Assembly: GCF_018446385.1 (NCBI RefSeq)
Contig: NC_056001.1
Location: 12,394,672 to 12,458,671, forward strand
Direction: 5' to 3'
Length of the DNA: 64,000 nucleotides
Source: Zingiber officinale
Lineage: Eukaryota; Streptophyta; Magnoliopsida; Zingiberales; Zingiberaceae
Part shown: positions 24,200 through 35,559 of the stretch, one piece after another
Layout: the number at the start of each line of letters is the position of its first letter
Numbering within the stretch: the stretch's first letter is position 1
The notes under the pieces: model-generated
What the model saw: the letters and a program-made list of their open reading frames with translations, nothing else
What the model was told of the DNA's origin: nothing
Database searches by the model: none
Program-made: the position numbers and the translations under genes

Positions 24200-26780
24200 A
24201 TGGCGGCTGAAGCCCTCGCGAGCGATCGAATCAAGAGGCACATCGACGACCTGGAAACGCAGCATTCGCTCCTCGCCAGCTGCATCCTTCTCTGGAAGTC
24301 CCTCTCGAACCGCTTGGACGCTCTCCACCAAACTATCACCGGCCGTTCAGAAGCCCTCGACGCCGACCTTCAGTCTCTCGACCCGAGCACCCAACAGGCC
24401 GTAGATTCCATCTCCCAACGCGATTTTTCTCTCTGCGACCGCGAGTTCGCCGCCTCCGCCGCCATCCGGGAGCTCCGTGATGCCATCCTTGCTGAGATCG
24501 AGCATCCCGCCGCCCGCCGCCCTCCCGACGCGGATACCGACCTCCGCGGTCTCCTCCGTTGGTACGCGCGACGCATGGACTCGGCTGGGTTGTGGCGCTT
24601 TGTCGCGTCGCGGCGCAGGACCCTCGGCATGCTCCGGAAAGGGGTAGCCGACGCCGTGGATGATTCGATCGATCCCCCACGGCTTGTGATTGACGCAGTT
24701 GAGGACTTCCTGGTCCACCCTATCGAGGATGGTGCAGATCGGAACTGGGTTCTTGGGATGCTGCTCCGTTCGCTGCTTGGTTCCGAGGGGACGAAGGCTC
24801 CAGATGTAGCCGAAAGTATCAGGGAGAGGGCAGTGGTCGTGGCGGAGTTGTGGAAGAAAAAGTTTGGCCGGAAGAGTGAGGGAGGAGAAGGGGGAGAAAC
24901 GATGGGTGGTTCGGAGGCACAAACATTTCTTCAGATAGTGGCAGCATTTGATCTTAGGCCACGTTTTGAGGAGGAATTCTTAATGATGCTGCTCATGGAA
25001 CATGCTTCCAGAAAAGAAATGGCGAAACTTGCTTCTGCAATAGGATTTAGAGAACAATTGGCAGGTACGCTGGTTATTTATTTATTTGCACAAATGCAAG
25101 CGAATATATTCTTGATTCGAGTATATCCTCCCTCATATGCCTGTAGTATTCTCATTCCAAACATAGTTACAGAAACAAAAAAACAAACAATTGAAGGTGA
25201 CCAAAACCAGCTTGGTAACTCTCAGACTACAAGCTCCCAGCAGCATCATATTAGCAAAGAACCATAGTTTTAAAAACCAGACGTCACGCCTGGCCTGAGT
25301 TAGACCTCTGAGAGGCAAATTTCACTCACCATGCTTGATGAATAATAATGTCAAAGAGAAAAGCTATAAAAGCTAACTATCCTCTAGGGAGACACCACAG
25401 GTACTATGTGAAAATGTTGATGTTAACTCTTGTGGTTGAAAATATCCAAAACGTGTCTACAAATTACAAAATGAGTGTAAGAAAGAAGTACTTGATGGAA
25501 ACAAAATAGTATATTCAAAATTTAAGATGGAGTTCAACTCCTCTTAACATCAATTAATATTTCTCATTATTTTTCTTTAATTTCTCTTTCTTAGTTTCAC
25601 TAATTTTTTTTTTCTCTTTTCTATTCTTATAGGAAATCAATCTCTCTATATATTTATGTCATATAAAGGGGGGCAATCCACAATTCACCCAGCAAATGAT
25701 GCATCATGTATAGGGTGAATAACTTGCAATCCTCCCAATAAATAATGCATCTTATATGTATAAATGATACAGTCCATTCCACGAGAGATGTATCATATTT
25801 AGAAGGAAGAAAAATGTATCTCATGTAAAAAGATGAATGACCAACAATCCATCCATTAAAGAATAGGCTGAAACTCACATAAAGTGTGAATGGACCCAAG
25901 GTCCCCTCGGAGAGCAAAGCTGAGGCTCAACAATATAAGTATTATATTGATTGTTCTCTTAGTAGTTACAGATTATGTTCACTAGTTTTAAATTTTTGTG
26001 TTAGCCCATGTTAATCAACTAATTGTCAATAATTACCATTGTAGCAAGAGAAAATAGGCAAACAACTAACAGTATCAAACAAGTGCAAGCAATATAAATG
26101 GCATGTTTCAAGCAATATAAATGAAGCAAAAGCAAGCAATATAATCACGTGCAAGCAAAAGCAAAAGCACAAGCAAGTGCAAGCAATATAAATGGCATGT
26201 TTCAAGCAATTCAAAAACAATTCCCCCATGTAGTAGTAGTAAACATGATATAATCAGGTCAAGTAGGTGAAAGAAATCAGCTTGTTTCTTTTGTCTAATC
26301 CCATTATATATATATATATAGAGAGAGAGAGGACTTTGATATGTTGCACATCTTATGCTGCAAACTTCGTAACCACGATGTGTAATTTGTTTTTTTTTTT
26401 AACTTAGGGTAGGGTTTAGGATTTAGGGTTTAGGTTAAAGAAAGTGAAAAAAAATTTACACATGGTGTTCACAGGGTGTGCAGCATAAGGCGTGGAACAT
26501 ATATATAGTAATTTTATCCTGCACACTCGCATGGGCGCCTAGCGTGGGTGCCCCTCATAGGTTTGATCCGAGGCGCCTCGATCAAATTTTTCTTTTTAAG
26601 CTCCTGGTTGTATATATATAGATATGGCACAACCAGGAGCTTATATATATATAAAAGTTTGTTATGCTGGGCGACACACGTGGGCAACACGCATGGGCGC
26701 TTCTCATGTGCGGAGGCACCTCCAATGATCGGAGGCGCCCACGCGCGTCGCGCCGTAGCCCATGTATGTCGCCCGCCATA

Positions 26781-26818
<38 letters not shown>

Positions 26819-28180
26819 ATATATATATGAGATCAATTTAAACCCCACTAATCCTAATAAAAGACCCAACAATTAGACCCACTAAGGTTAAGTTGGATTT
26901 GCACCTTGAACTCATTTATCTTAAAATTAAATTAAATTATCTCAAATAATATCACTACCATTAATAAATCACAAATATAGATAATCTAGCATTTGACCTT
27001 TTTAAAAATTCCCAGATAATATCAGTACACCTTTAGAAGTATTTGGTCTTTAAATTCCCTCGCCTTAAGATTGAATGATTTAACATGTCTTATATATTTC
27101 ATTAAATTAGGATTCCTTTTTCTCCTTTTGAAATATAACAGTGAAGGGGCACTATTCTGACGAAGTCATGAAACTCAAAAGAGTGTTTTTAAGTTGGCAT
27201 GCTCCTGCTAGATAAAATTGGTTTCTGGCCACTTGATTTACTTTCATGATGCATAATTAATGAAAAATTGTGATTATTATTATTAGCATTCTTCTTTTTT
27301 CTCTTAGACGTGTTCACTGAAGTCTGAACCTTTGAGTGCTGTAATGCAGTTGTCATTGACAAGTTGATAAACACCAACAAGGAGATTGAAGCTATTTATT
27401 TTGTTCATTATTCTGGTTTAAGCAATCATTTCCCCCCTGAATCCCTTCTGAAAGAGTACCACCAAGCCTCTAGGAGAAAAGCCAGTTCCATATCAAAGGA
27501 TGGAAACAACTCACCTGCTGCTTTGGTATGTTACCCAAATTCCTTATTGAGACTATTGATTTATTGGTATTAGAAAGGTTGAATCTTGTGTCTATTGAGC
27601 CATCTTTATTAAGAATTTAATGGTATCATGTTTTAACGAAAGTGATTCAATATTCTTCTAGCGAGAGTCAAACAATCTCGAGATGACTGCCCTCAGATCA
27701 ATAATCAAGTGTGTGGAGAGTTGCAACCTCGAGGCGAAGTTCAGCACCAGTGAGTTGAAAAGGAGGCTTGCAAAATTGGAGAAAGCCAAGGCAGATAGGA
27801 AGAATCCTGCAGTTTCAAAGAAATTTCGGAGCAAGAGACCTGTGCCAATTAGTGGAACAGGAACCGCTCCAACTTTTCCTGCTAAAAAAGCGAGAACTTC
27901 AAATGCACCTTTTGCTTCATTTAGTCAGAACTCGGCTGTTGCATCCCATATCCCACCAGCTCATCATGCTTATGGCTTCCCAGGTCAAGGTGGATCTGAT
28001 AGCCGTGCTTCTGCATCCTATGCTACTTCAGGTCCCAGCCAGATTCCACCCACTGCGGCTCAATGGTATTATATGGATGATGACATTGTTGGACGAGTTC
28101 CCTATGGCGGATCTGCCATTAGTTATGGCGGACATGATTACCCATCGGTGACGCTTGGCCAGCCATCATATCCACACTGA
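24200..28180 (+). CDS. FRIGIDA-like protein (three coding exons)
   Basis: Exons 24200-25064, 27350-27525 and 27662-28180 join in frame with GT-AG sites and encode 519 residues. The N-terminal part has a helical segment (IKRHIDDLETQHSLLASCIL). The central FRIGIDA domain has LLRWYARRMDSAGLWRFV, AVEDFLVHP and FLQIVAAFDLRPRF, then LLKEYHQASRRK and LKRRLAKLEKAKADRK. The tail is rich in Gly, Ser, Pro and Tyr. The family acts in the nucleus; FRIGIDA itself promotes FLC expression in Arabidopsis, while the role of FRL proteins in monocots is less clear. Intron 1 is long (2,285 bp) and carries repeats; reading through it would stop at 25267. The ATG is in a good context (GCCATGG). The exact subfamily (FRL4-like) is a guess. 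Confidence 0.9.
26404..26435 (+). repeat. Telomere-like TTTAGGG tract in FRL intron 1
   Basis: Degenerate copies of the plant telomere repeat (TTAGGG, TAGGGTTTAGG, ATTTAGGG, TTTAGG) in a row. Too short and degenerate to be a telomere; it is an interstitial trace. Confidence 0.7.
26598..26816. repeat. Foldback element and (TC)n tract in FRL intron 1
   Basis: A perfect 14-bp inverted repeat (26598-26611 and 26629-26642, arm AAGCTCCTGGTTGT) is followed by a larger imperfect inverted repeat with 27-bp arms (26659-26685 and 26758-26784). Between those arms lie GGAGGCACCTCC- and GGAGGCGCC-type palindromes. A pure (TC)n tract occupies 26786-26816. This may be a MITE-like unit or an LTR scrap. Confidence 0.75.
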
Positions 28181-28919
28181 TCCTCTCTTGTCATGTGTAT
28201 GCTGACTCACGAGTTACTAAATTACATGAGTCTGTTTACTTACAGTGGTTGTCAGACATGTTACATGGCTGCAGTATTTATGATGTACGAGGTTTGGCCG
28301 AAGTGAATGATTTATAATGGCAGAGAAACAAAGGTTCATAAATAGCTTATTGGTATTGCAGTACTAGGCTTTATAAGATTATTTTTTTATTTGTATAATT
28401 AGTTTGAAATTGATTTTTTTTTTTGTTGAATTATTCTCACTTAAGTGACAAATATGATATGAATGGGTACCAGTTATGACAGCATTTAAGGACTTGGTTG
28501 CACCCGCTTTAAATGTTTGTTAATTGATTTGTTTTGGGTGCAACGGACAATCAATTGTTGAATTAGTTAATTGAATTTTTATTGTCGAAATCAACTGTTT
28601 AATTGGTCTACCACTAGGCATGTCTCCTCTGAAACTCAATCAAGGCTCCTGGTGAAATGGATCCTTCAATAGATAATTTTCAAGTCTCAGTTATGGTACA
28701 CTGTCAATGAAAAGCGGGACTAAAAATATTAATCATTTGGATGAATCTTTCGGTTAAAGGGAATAGATACCTGAATTATCAAAAAAAAAAAAAAAATCTA
28801 AAACTCAAGCAGAGTAGATTTAAGTAAGTGAGGCGATTCAAAAATTTAAAACTAATTCTTAACGTTGTTTCTGTATTTCTACGTATATTTTTTTTAAAAA
28901 AATAAAATAATATATGATA
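28181..28919. other. Downstream region of the FRIGIDA-like gene
   Basis: 3' untranslated and intergenic sequence. A poly-A run at 28778-28796 could be a simple repeat. No gene seen. Confidence 0.4.
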
Positions 28920-30006
28920 CGACTAATAGGGAAAGGATCAGCTCTAAGGAAAAAAGGGTCCAATAAGCTTAGACAAATGGAGGTTAAAATCCATGAAAGA
29001 TCATAAAGACGAATAGCTGGCCTAGTAGCCCCCCTCCCCCGTCCACTTGGCGCGGACCAAACTCACTAGGAGCTAAATGCTCGTCTCACCCGATTAGCCT
29101 TGTTTTATCGAATAGGTTCTCTGTGAAGCCCACACCCCACGTAGACCGAGCTTGGGATTCAGTTCCCCCTTTTCTTGATTGACCTTATCGATTTGGCATT
29201 CTCTCTGTGGATCCTACTCTCGATTTGGATCGGATTTGCTCGGGGCACTATTGCCACTTTCTCGATCGGCCTTGTCGATCGGACAATTTCTCAATATCCT
29301 AATATTTTACTCTTGGCCCAAGACCGGCTCACTTAGGACTCAACTCCCTCTCACTACCGATCGCCCCTGCTGGTCGAACAAATTCTCCATGGGTCTCATT
29401 CCCAACTTTGATCTTATTTGCTTGGTTCTTTGTTTCCACTCTCACAATCAGCCTTGCCGATCGATCGGACCCTAAAAGAGTCAATGTTGACTTGCTAGGC
29501 CACCAAAACTCTGTTTACTTTGAGGATAGCGCTATAACCCAGTTATGCCATATACATAAATAGGCTACATGAGAAATTCATCTTCTAGCTAGCAGCCCAA
29601 GAGGCCTCCTGACCCAAAAGCCTAGTTATTGCAATTAATACAATACGTGAGTTTGTCGGATACTTACATCACCTACATGACGATGTGATTGATAAATACG
29701 GTATAAGCATAACAATGAGACCGATTGAGTAATTGCAGGATAATGTCTCATTAATGCAGAGATTATGAGAGATATTATAAAAGAGGGTCCTTCTCTATTT
29801 GCACAGGTATACACAAGCACACCTATGCATGTTTTTCTCATTGTTGCTGTTTGCTTTGCTTTACGTTATCATCATTCTCACTTGATCATCCGAGTAGCTA
29901 CGTTAGAAATCTCTTGGCTTGCTTATTGACGATTTCCTTCTCTTCTTAGGAGTTCTCCAATCAATCTACTTATCATATCATCAATGGTCTATCCTCGACA
30001 GGATCA
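28920..30006 (+). repeat. Degenerate Tat-lineage Gypsy LTR
   Basis: Ends CTCGACAGGATCA at 30006, like the end of the intact Tat LTR at 50920. A TATA box (TATTATAAAAGAGG) lies at about 29773. The left half contains loosely repeated blocks built on CGATCGG/CTTGTCGATCGG spaced by roughly 110-120 bp. The left end is uncertain. No internal sequence is recognised on either side. Confidence 0.5.
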
Positions 30007-30542
30007 ATATAATTATAGTAAATATGTAGAATAGTAAACGGCGTTGTCTAAGTGTAATTAATTAATTGAATGAGCAAATCAATTCATTATATTATATTAT
30101 ATTATTTAAATGCGTTAGTATTTGATTGTATCGGACTGAAAAGTACGAACTCTAGGTCCAACTATTATATTTTAATATTCTAAATTTGTTATCCCAATCT
30201 TAATCTCACCCAGGGCTCAAATTTAGGCTGCACTTCCCCACTCGACAAATATAATTCATGGCATTAAACTCCTCATAAATCCAATTCCTAATTTTGATTC
30301 AAATAGCCATTATTCCTTCCTTAATAGCAAAATTTCGAAAATCTAAAAATTAACGACGTTCATCTTTCTACCATTTCAAACTTTATGCCATTCATGATCC
30401 AAATCATTTACCATGATTAGGGTGCATGGAATCTGCAAACAAATCCAGCACGGGAGTGCCTGACCTCCTGGATCCATGCAATCTCTGCACCAAATCTACT
30501 CTATAAATTCCACTCAAAGAAGAGAGAAATCCGGTTTAAGGA

Positions 30543-31286
30543 ATGGGAAAGAACAAACCTACGAGTTGCATCTCAAGGCCAAGCAGGCCGCCCATCAATA
30601 AGCCTGCTGTCCGTCTTTGGTTAACGTCGCGCCGCAGGCTCGTCGAAGGCCCCTCTTTCGCCGACCGCCGAGGCGCCGTCACCGGAGGATCATCTGCCGC
30701 CGTAAAGTTCTCCCACGTCGACCGTAACCTCCTCGAGAACTTCTCCTCTCTTTTCGGTGGCCGCGGTGGGGGCGAACGCGAGGAGCATCCAGAAAAAGGA
30801 AGCCACGGCGATGGCGGCGACGACGATATCTGTTGGAGCTACTACATCTCGCGGCCCACGGACGTGTCGCCGCGGCTGACGCTGCCGTCCCCGCGCGCGG
30901 TGCAGGCGTCGGAGCGGTTTTTCGTGCCGGTCGGCGCGGCGAGCTCGCTGGTGGAGGAGGCGCGGCTTTCGGAGGCGGCGGCTGAGAGCGGCGGGGAGGC
31001 GGTGGTGAGGTTCTCGGACGAACCGTACGAGGACTTCCTGCGGTCGATGGAGGAGATGGTGGCGGCGCAGGGGCCGCGGGGGACGCCGGACTGGGAGTTC
31101 ATGCAGGAGCTGCTCTTTTCCTACTTGGAGCTCAACGACCGTAGCGTCCACGGGGACATACTCAGGGCGTTCACCGATCTGAGTTCGAGCATATGCTGCG
31201 CGACTAGCACTACCGGCCCGGATTTGATTTCCGGCCACCGGAAAAGGCAGAATGGCTCCGTACGTCGAGAAAACAGAGGTTTCTAG
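30543..31286 (+). CDS. OVATE family protein (transcriptional repressor type)
   Basis: A single-exon gene of 247 residues. The C-terminal OVATE domain (about residues 155-220) shows DEPYEDFLRSMEEMVAAQG, WEFMQELLFSYLELN, and HGDILRAFTDLSSSI. The N-terminal part is basic and low in complexity. Plant OVATE proteins repress transcription in the nucleus, interact with homeodomain TALE proteins and affect organ shape. A TATA box (CTATAAATTCC) lies about 40 bp before the ATG. The long minus-strand frame across this GC-rich gene is a shadow. Which OVATE subfamily it belongs to cannot be decided by eye. Confidence 0.92.
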   Translation: MGKNKPTSCISRPSRPPINKPAVRLWLTSRRRLVEGPSFADRRGAVTGGSSAAVKFSHVDRNLLENFSSLFGGRGGGEREEHPEKGSHGDGGDDDICWSYYISRPTDVSPRLTLPSPRAVQASERFFVPVGAASSLVEEARLSEAAAESGGEAVVRFSDEPYEDFLRSMEEMVAAQGPRGTPDWEFMQELLFSYLELNDRSVHGDILRAFTDLSSSICCATSTTGPDLISGHRKRQNGSVRRENRGF

Positions 31287-32366
31287 TATTTTAGCGAAAC
31301 ACACGCAGAATCGTTAGTGGTGTGGTTGTGATTCTAATTTTATCTTTACAAGATTTTTATCTTGTTTAGTGGGTTTACAATAACTATAACTGAAAAAGGG
31401 ATGGACAGGTGAAACAAAAAAAAGTTATTTGCTAAATGAATTACGTATTTTACATTTGTCGTTAAAATTAATCATTTTTTCGTATTTTTTTTTTGAAAAA
31501 ACTGATTTGATTGTGATATGGAGAGTATGTACCAAAAAGTTATTAGTCCTAAAAACATAGCGGTCAAAGTTCGGATGGATCAACTTGATCGTTTTCAGTT
31601 GAGATGTTTGAGACGGGAAGGGTGTTCACTCGGTGTCGATAAGCCAAAACGCTTAGGTCCAATGATATGACTCTCCACTAATCTCCAATTGGTCTTACCG
31701 ACTGAGCGATTAATTCCATTCGGCACCGCCGACCTAACGCGCAGTTAAGTTCCACTTTGAATGGTTCAGGCGATCTCGCTCCTCTACAACTCCATTAGGC
31801 TTCATCGACCCGATGCCCAGTTCCACTTTGAAGGGTTCAGGCGATCTCACTCCTTTTCTTTTTCATTTGGCTTCGTTGACTGATATACGTAGATTATATA
31901 TACTCTTTTACATACTTGAACACACATTCACTTACTTTCTTTGTGTATTTCTATGCAATTTCACCTCTCTTTATCATATTTTAAGCATAATTATTCTCTT
32001 TATTGGAGATCAACTATTTTTGTTGACAGAATATATTTTTGGAGCGAAAATGGTGTTAAGACGTACTTCGAAGAGATCAAAGAAGAAGAGCAAAACCTGG
32101 CCATGTGTTTCCATGCGGCTATGGCTCTACACCCATGGACAAGCAACACATGGTCGTGTCTCTCCACTAGAGACTTTCATTACATTTCTTTTGACAAAAT
32201 TGACTCTTAAGGGGAAGAGTTTTTTATGTGTATTAAAAGAGGAGAAAATGTAGGGTTTAAATTAGAAGTTCATATTCATGCTTCGAGGATAAGATGAAAT
32301 TAGAGTTCGGCTAATATGAGTTAGTCTAATTTAAGCATATTTGTCAAATATCAAAAATAGAGAGAT
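31287..32366. other. OVATE 3' flank and remnant of a SIRE-like internal end
   Basis: Contains a direct repeat (31749-31788 and 31821-31860, built on TTCCACTTTGAAGGGTTCAG). The segment 32200-32366 ends in a purine-rich ATAGAGAGAT next to the LTR at 32367, so it is likely the end of a retrotransposon internal region. Short frames at 31813-32253 match nothing known to me. Confidence 0.45.
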
Positions 32367-34072
32367 TGTTAGGAGATTGGTAATGCAATCATTCCACTGG
32401 TCAATGTTGATTAGTTTGACTAAGCTTAAGTGGGTTTGAGCTTGAGTTTCGATGTTTGAATAATATGTTGTGGAAAACATGTTTGGACAATACGTTGTTG
32501 ACAAATGTATGAAAGGTCAAATAGGTCAAGGAAGACCAGTACTTGACTGGTAAAGTCCTAACTGGATTTTAGGTAAAGCAAGTCCCAACTCGAGGATTAT
32601 ACAAAGGGAAAGTCCAAGTGGGCTAAGAAGGACCGTACGTTGACAAAAAAGTCCAAGTGGGTTAAGGAAGACTGCACGTTAGTAAGGAAAGTCCTAACTG
32701 CGGTTAGACAATCAAAGTCGAAGTGGATCAAGGAGGATCACACATCAGCAAAGGAAAGCCCTAACTGTGGTTAGGCAAAGGAAAGTCCAAGTGAGTCAAG
32801 AAGGATAACACATTGGCAAGAAAAGTCCTAACTGAGTTAGGCAAGCAAAGTCCAAGTGGATCAAGGTGGATCGCATATTGGCAAAAGAAATCCCTAACTG
32901 CGGTTAGGTAAAGGGAAATCCAAGTAAATCAAGCAGGACCGCATGTTAACAAGGTTAAGTCCTAATTACGATTAGACAAGAGAAAAGTCTAAGTGGGTCA
33001 AGGATGGCTGCACTTGGTGATCGAAAGTCCAACTGGAATTTAGCAAAGTCTAAGTGGGTCAAAAGGTTGACCGGACACTTGGTGGAGAAATCCCAACAGG
33101 TCACGATTGACCAGAGGTTAGGAAAGAGAACCCTAAACTCAGGTTAAGTGAGTTAAGCATGAGCAATCAATTAGGTAATCAACTGTGCCAAATCCAATCA
33201 ATCAGGTGATCGATTAGGAGGAGAAGTTCGCAAAACAGAAATGTGTTGGATCGATTGGATAATCGATCAAGACCTACACCAATTGATCAAATGATCGTTT
33301 GAGCGTGTTTTCTTCGCGACGCATAGAAGCGTGGTGAATTAATCAGGTGATCGATTCACCCTGAATCTAATCAATTGGGTAATCGATTGAGAAAAGTTCG
33401 CGACAAATAGAGAGCTTCTAAATCGATCAGGTGATCGATTAAAGTTGCTTGAACAATTGTGTAATTGATTGGTAGAAGCTTGCGAGTGAACAGAAGACTT
33501 TGTAATTGATTGGTTAGTCGATTAAGTGATGAAGAAAAGAGTCGTTGAGAGATTTGGATGGTTGGATGTGCTTGGATCAGATGTGGCAATCTATTGGAGG
33601 TAAGACAAATCAATTGGGAGCCCTAATCCACATAATATAAAGTCAATGATGAAGATTCAAATGCAACTCTTCTTCTCCATTCTTCACTGTTGATTTTGGA
33701 CAATTCAAGGTGAAGTGTTGTTGCACTTCCAAGTCTACATGAAATGTTTCCAGATTAACAAAAGATCAAGAGCAATGTTTCATATAATTATATTCATTTA
33801 CTTGTTCTTGTTGCATATATTGTTGTATTCTCTCGGGTGCTCTTTCGTTTGAGTTTATACGAGGCTTCTGCACCTCCATGAAAGAGGTTTTCATAGTATA
33901 TCTGTGAGCGAGGAGGAGTGAATCCTTATATTAGTCGCCTCAAGGAGGTAAATACCAAGTAAAATAAAGGACGTTAACATTGTGGAGTCTTCGCTTCAAT
34001 TTTCCGGTGCAACAAATCATCAACGAAGCCATTAGAGTTAATCATCCCCTAGCTCGTTAGAGCGTCCTAACA
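32367..34072 (+). repeat. SIRE-type LTR (1,706 bp)
   Basis: Has exact inverted ends TGTTAGGA and TCCTAACA. It contains an array at 32540-33120 of units with self-complementary stems (for example CCTAAC/GTTAGG and CTAAGTG/CACTTGG around GGTC/GACC). A palindrome cluster of the CAATCGATTG type (33170-33540) follows, then a TATA box (TAATATAAAG) at 33633-33642. The flanking 5-mers differ (GAGAT and TGGAG), so this is a 3' LTR of a truncated element rather than a clean solo LTR. Confidence 0.82.
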
Positions 34073-34709
34073 TGGAGCGCATTGGAGGTGCCTCAGAATG
34101 CTTCGGAGGCACCTCGGAGCACTGAAAGGTACCCTTGAGTGGATAGAAGCCACAGTTCGTGTGACTTATAATGATCGAAGTTTACAAGATAATTTTTAAG
34201 ATTGGAGGCACTCGGATGGGGTTGAAGGTACCCTCAATGCTCAATAAAAGAGATGTTCGATCAGCAGAAGAAAGACAACACTAATATGAGCTCCTATGAC
34301 CATTCTACTACTATAATTGTGCTATGCTACTATATTCCAAGCTCTGAATGACTCAAGAATGGCATGACACCACTATATGTTTAAACGAGCATATACTTGG
34401 GTAACATGTAGTTTTTGCTTATTTACTCCTACTTTCTTTATTGTACTTAATATTTTAAAGTTAGTTATTTTGTTACCAACTTACTTATTGTAAAAACCTA
34501 TTATTTAGTGGATTATTCATCGGAAAGGACCTAGGTCTTGGAGTAAAAGTCATCATAAGCTCCGAACTAAGTAAAAATCGAACGTATGTCTTTTTTACTT
34601 ATTTTCTCGTTATTTCGCTGCACTCGCACTTGTTTTATAAAATCGTAAAAGATTATTTTTTTTTAAACACATGTGATTTACCCCCCTCTCACGTGCACAA
34701 ATCCTACAT
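34073..34709 (+). repeat. Partial LTR of another SIRE-type family
   Basis: Begins with a GGAGGTGCCTC palindrome cluster (34075-34240) and a TATA-like AATAAAAG at 34243. Later sequence (34500-34680) parallels 2580-2740 of the LTR at 1717, including GTAGGAGTC-like and GTAAAAATC phrases. It ends CCCCCCTCTC... to AATCCTACA at 34709. The left part is missing. Confidence 0.6.
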
Positions 34710-34919
34710 CTTTTGACACTTGAAGATGGTCAGCAATGGACCCCCACTCGACTAGGATGCCCCTCCTCGTCGATTCAACGTAGACTTATCCATTCGTAGA
34801 GTCTTTGACACCATATCCCTTGTCAAACTCTCTGCTGTAAAAAAAAAAAAGAGAAGACATTTTTAGTTTGAGATATGATGTTGAGTTGAAGTTTCTTATC
34901 AAAGAAAAATTATAGTTCC

Positions 34920-35434
34920 ATCCGGATTGGGCTCTGCTCAAAAATATAATGAAGCCCCTCCTGGAGCAGTCCAAGAATATTAAACTTCATACCAGCCAAA
35001 TGCTCTAAAACTTCATTAAATGTCAGCTTTATCTAGAAATCACCCAGCTCGGACATCACTCAGAGATTCGATTGCCACGCGGTTGGCCAAGTATTTGTCA
35101 TTCCAGTCCCTACTATGATAAAGTATTCTATCAAAATACATGGTCTTCAGATGGGATTGAAAGTGAAAATTTTCATCAATGATTTTCTTAGGGTAGTAGA
35201 AATAATAGAACACTCGAGGAGTTAAAGGGACTTCACACACAAAAAAAAAATTACGACTTCGCATATAAGACAAATGGAGTTTGGGACTAACTGTTGAAGA
35301 GGGATATGAAAATACCGACTCACTTCAGAGAAGAAGGATGGAATGGGGAAGTGAAGGTCGGCGAGGACTTTGTCCTTAAAAAAAATCACATAATTAGTGG
35401 AGGGAAGATGGGGCCGATTCTGATCATTGGGCAT
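34920..35434 (-). pseudogene. Relic of a Tat-element antisense ORF
   Basis: On the minus strand, broken frames match the antisense protein of the intact Tat element (57136-58593) in order: VIFFKDKVLADLHFPIPSFF, FHIPLQQLVPNSI, FYYFYYPKK, FHFQSHLKT, then GLLQEGLHYIF. Stops and frameshifts separate them. Together with the LTR at 36960 this marks an old Tat element in plus orientation. The function of the protein in living elements is not established. Confidence 0.75.
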
Positions 35435-35442
35435 AACTATGT

Positions 35443-35497
35443 GTAGAAAATTAGGGACTTCATAAGTAAAGCAAATATGAAGTCCCTAATTTTCTAC
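35443..35497. repeat. Perfect 22-bp inverted repeat with 11-nt loop
   Basis: Arms 35443-35464 and 35476-35497 are exact reverse complements (the arm starts GTAGAAAATTAGGG). It lies between the antisense-ORF relic and the hAT relic. Confidence 0.9.
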
Positions 35498-35559
35498 AAA
35501 TATGAAGTGGGGAGAGGAACTCTGAAAGGTCTGATCGGTTTAAAACCTTGTTAAAATGT

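Noticed and set aside
24336-24922. Several minus-strand frames of 86-191 codons
   Set aside because: They mirror exon 1 of the FRIGIDA-like gene, which has clear domain similarity; the mirror frames have none.
26283-26330. (AT)n then (AG)n tract as a possible promoter signal
   Set aside because: Simple sequence within an intron; no transcription start evidence.
30690-31304. 204-codon open frame on the minus strand
   Set aside because: It lies exactly opposite the GC-rich OVATE family gene and has an Arg/His-rich, unstructured composition typical of a shadow frame.
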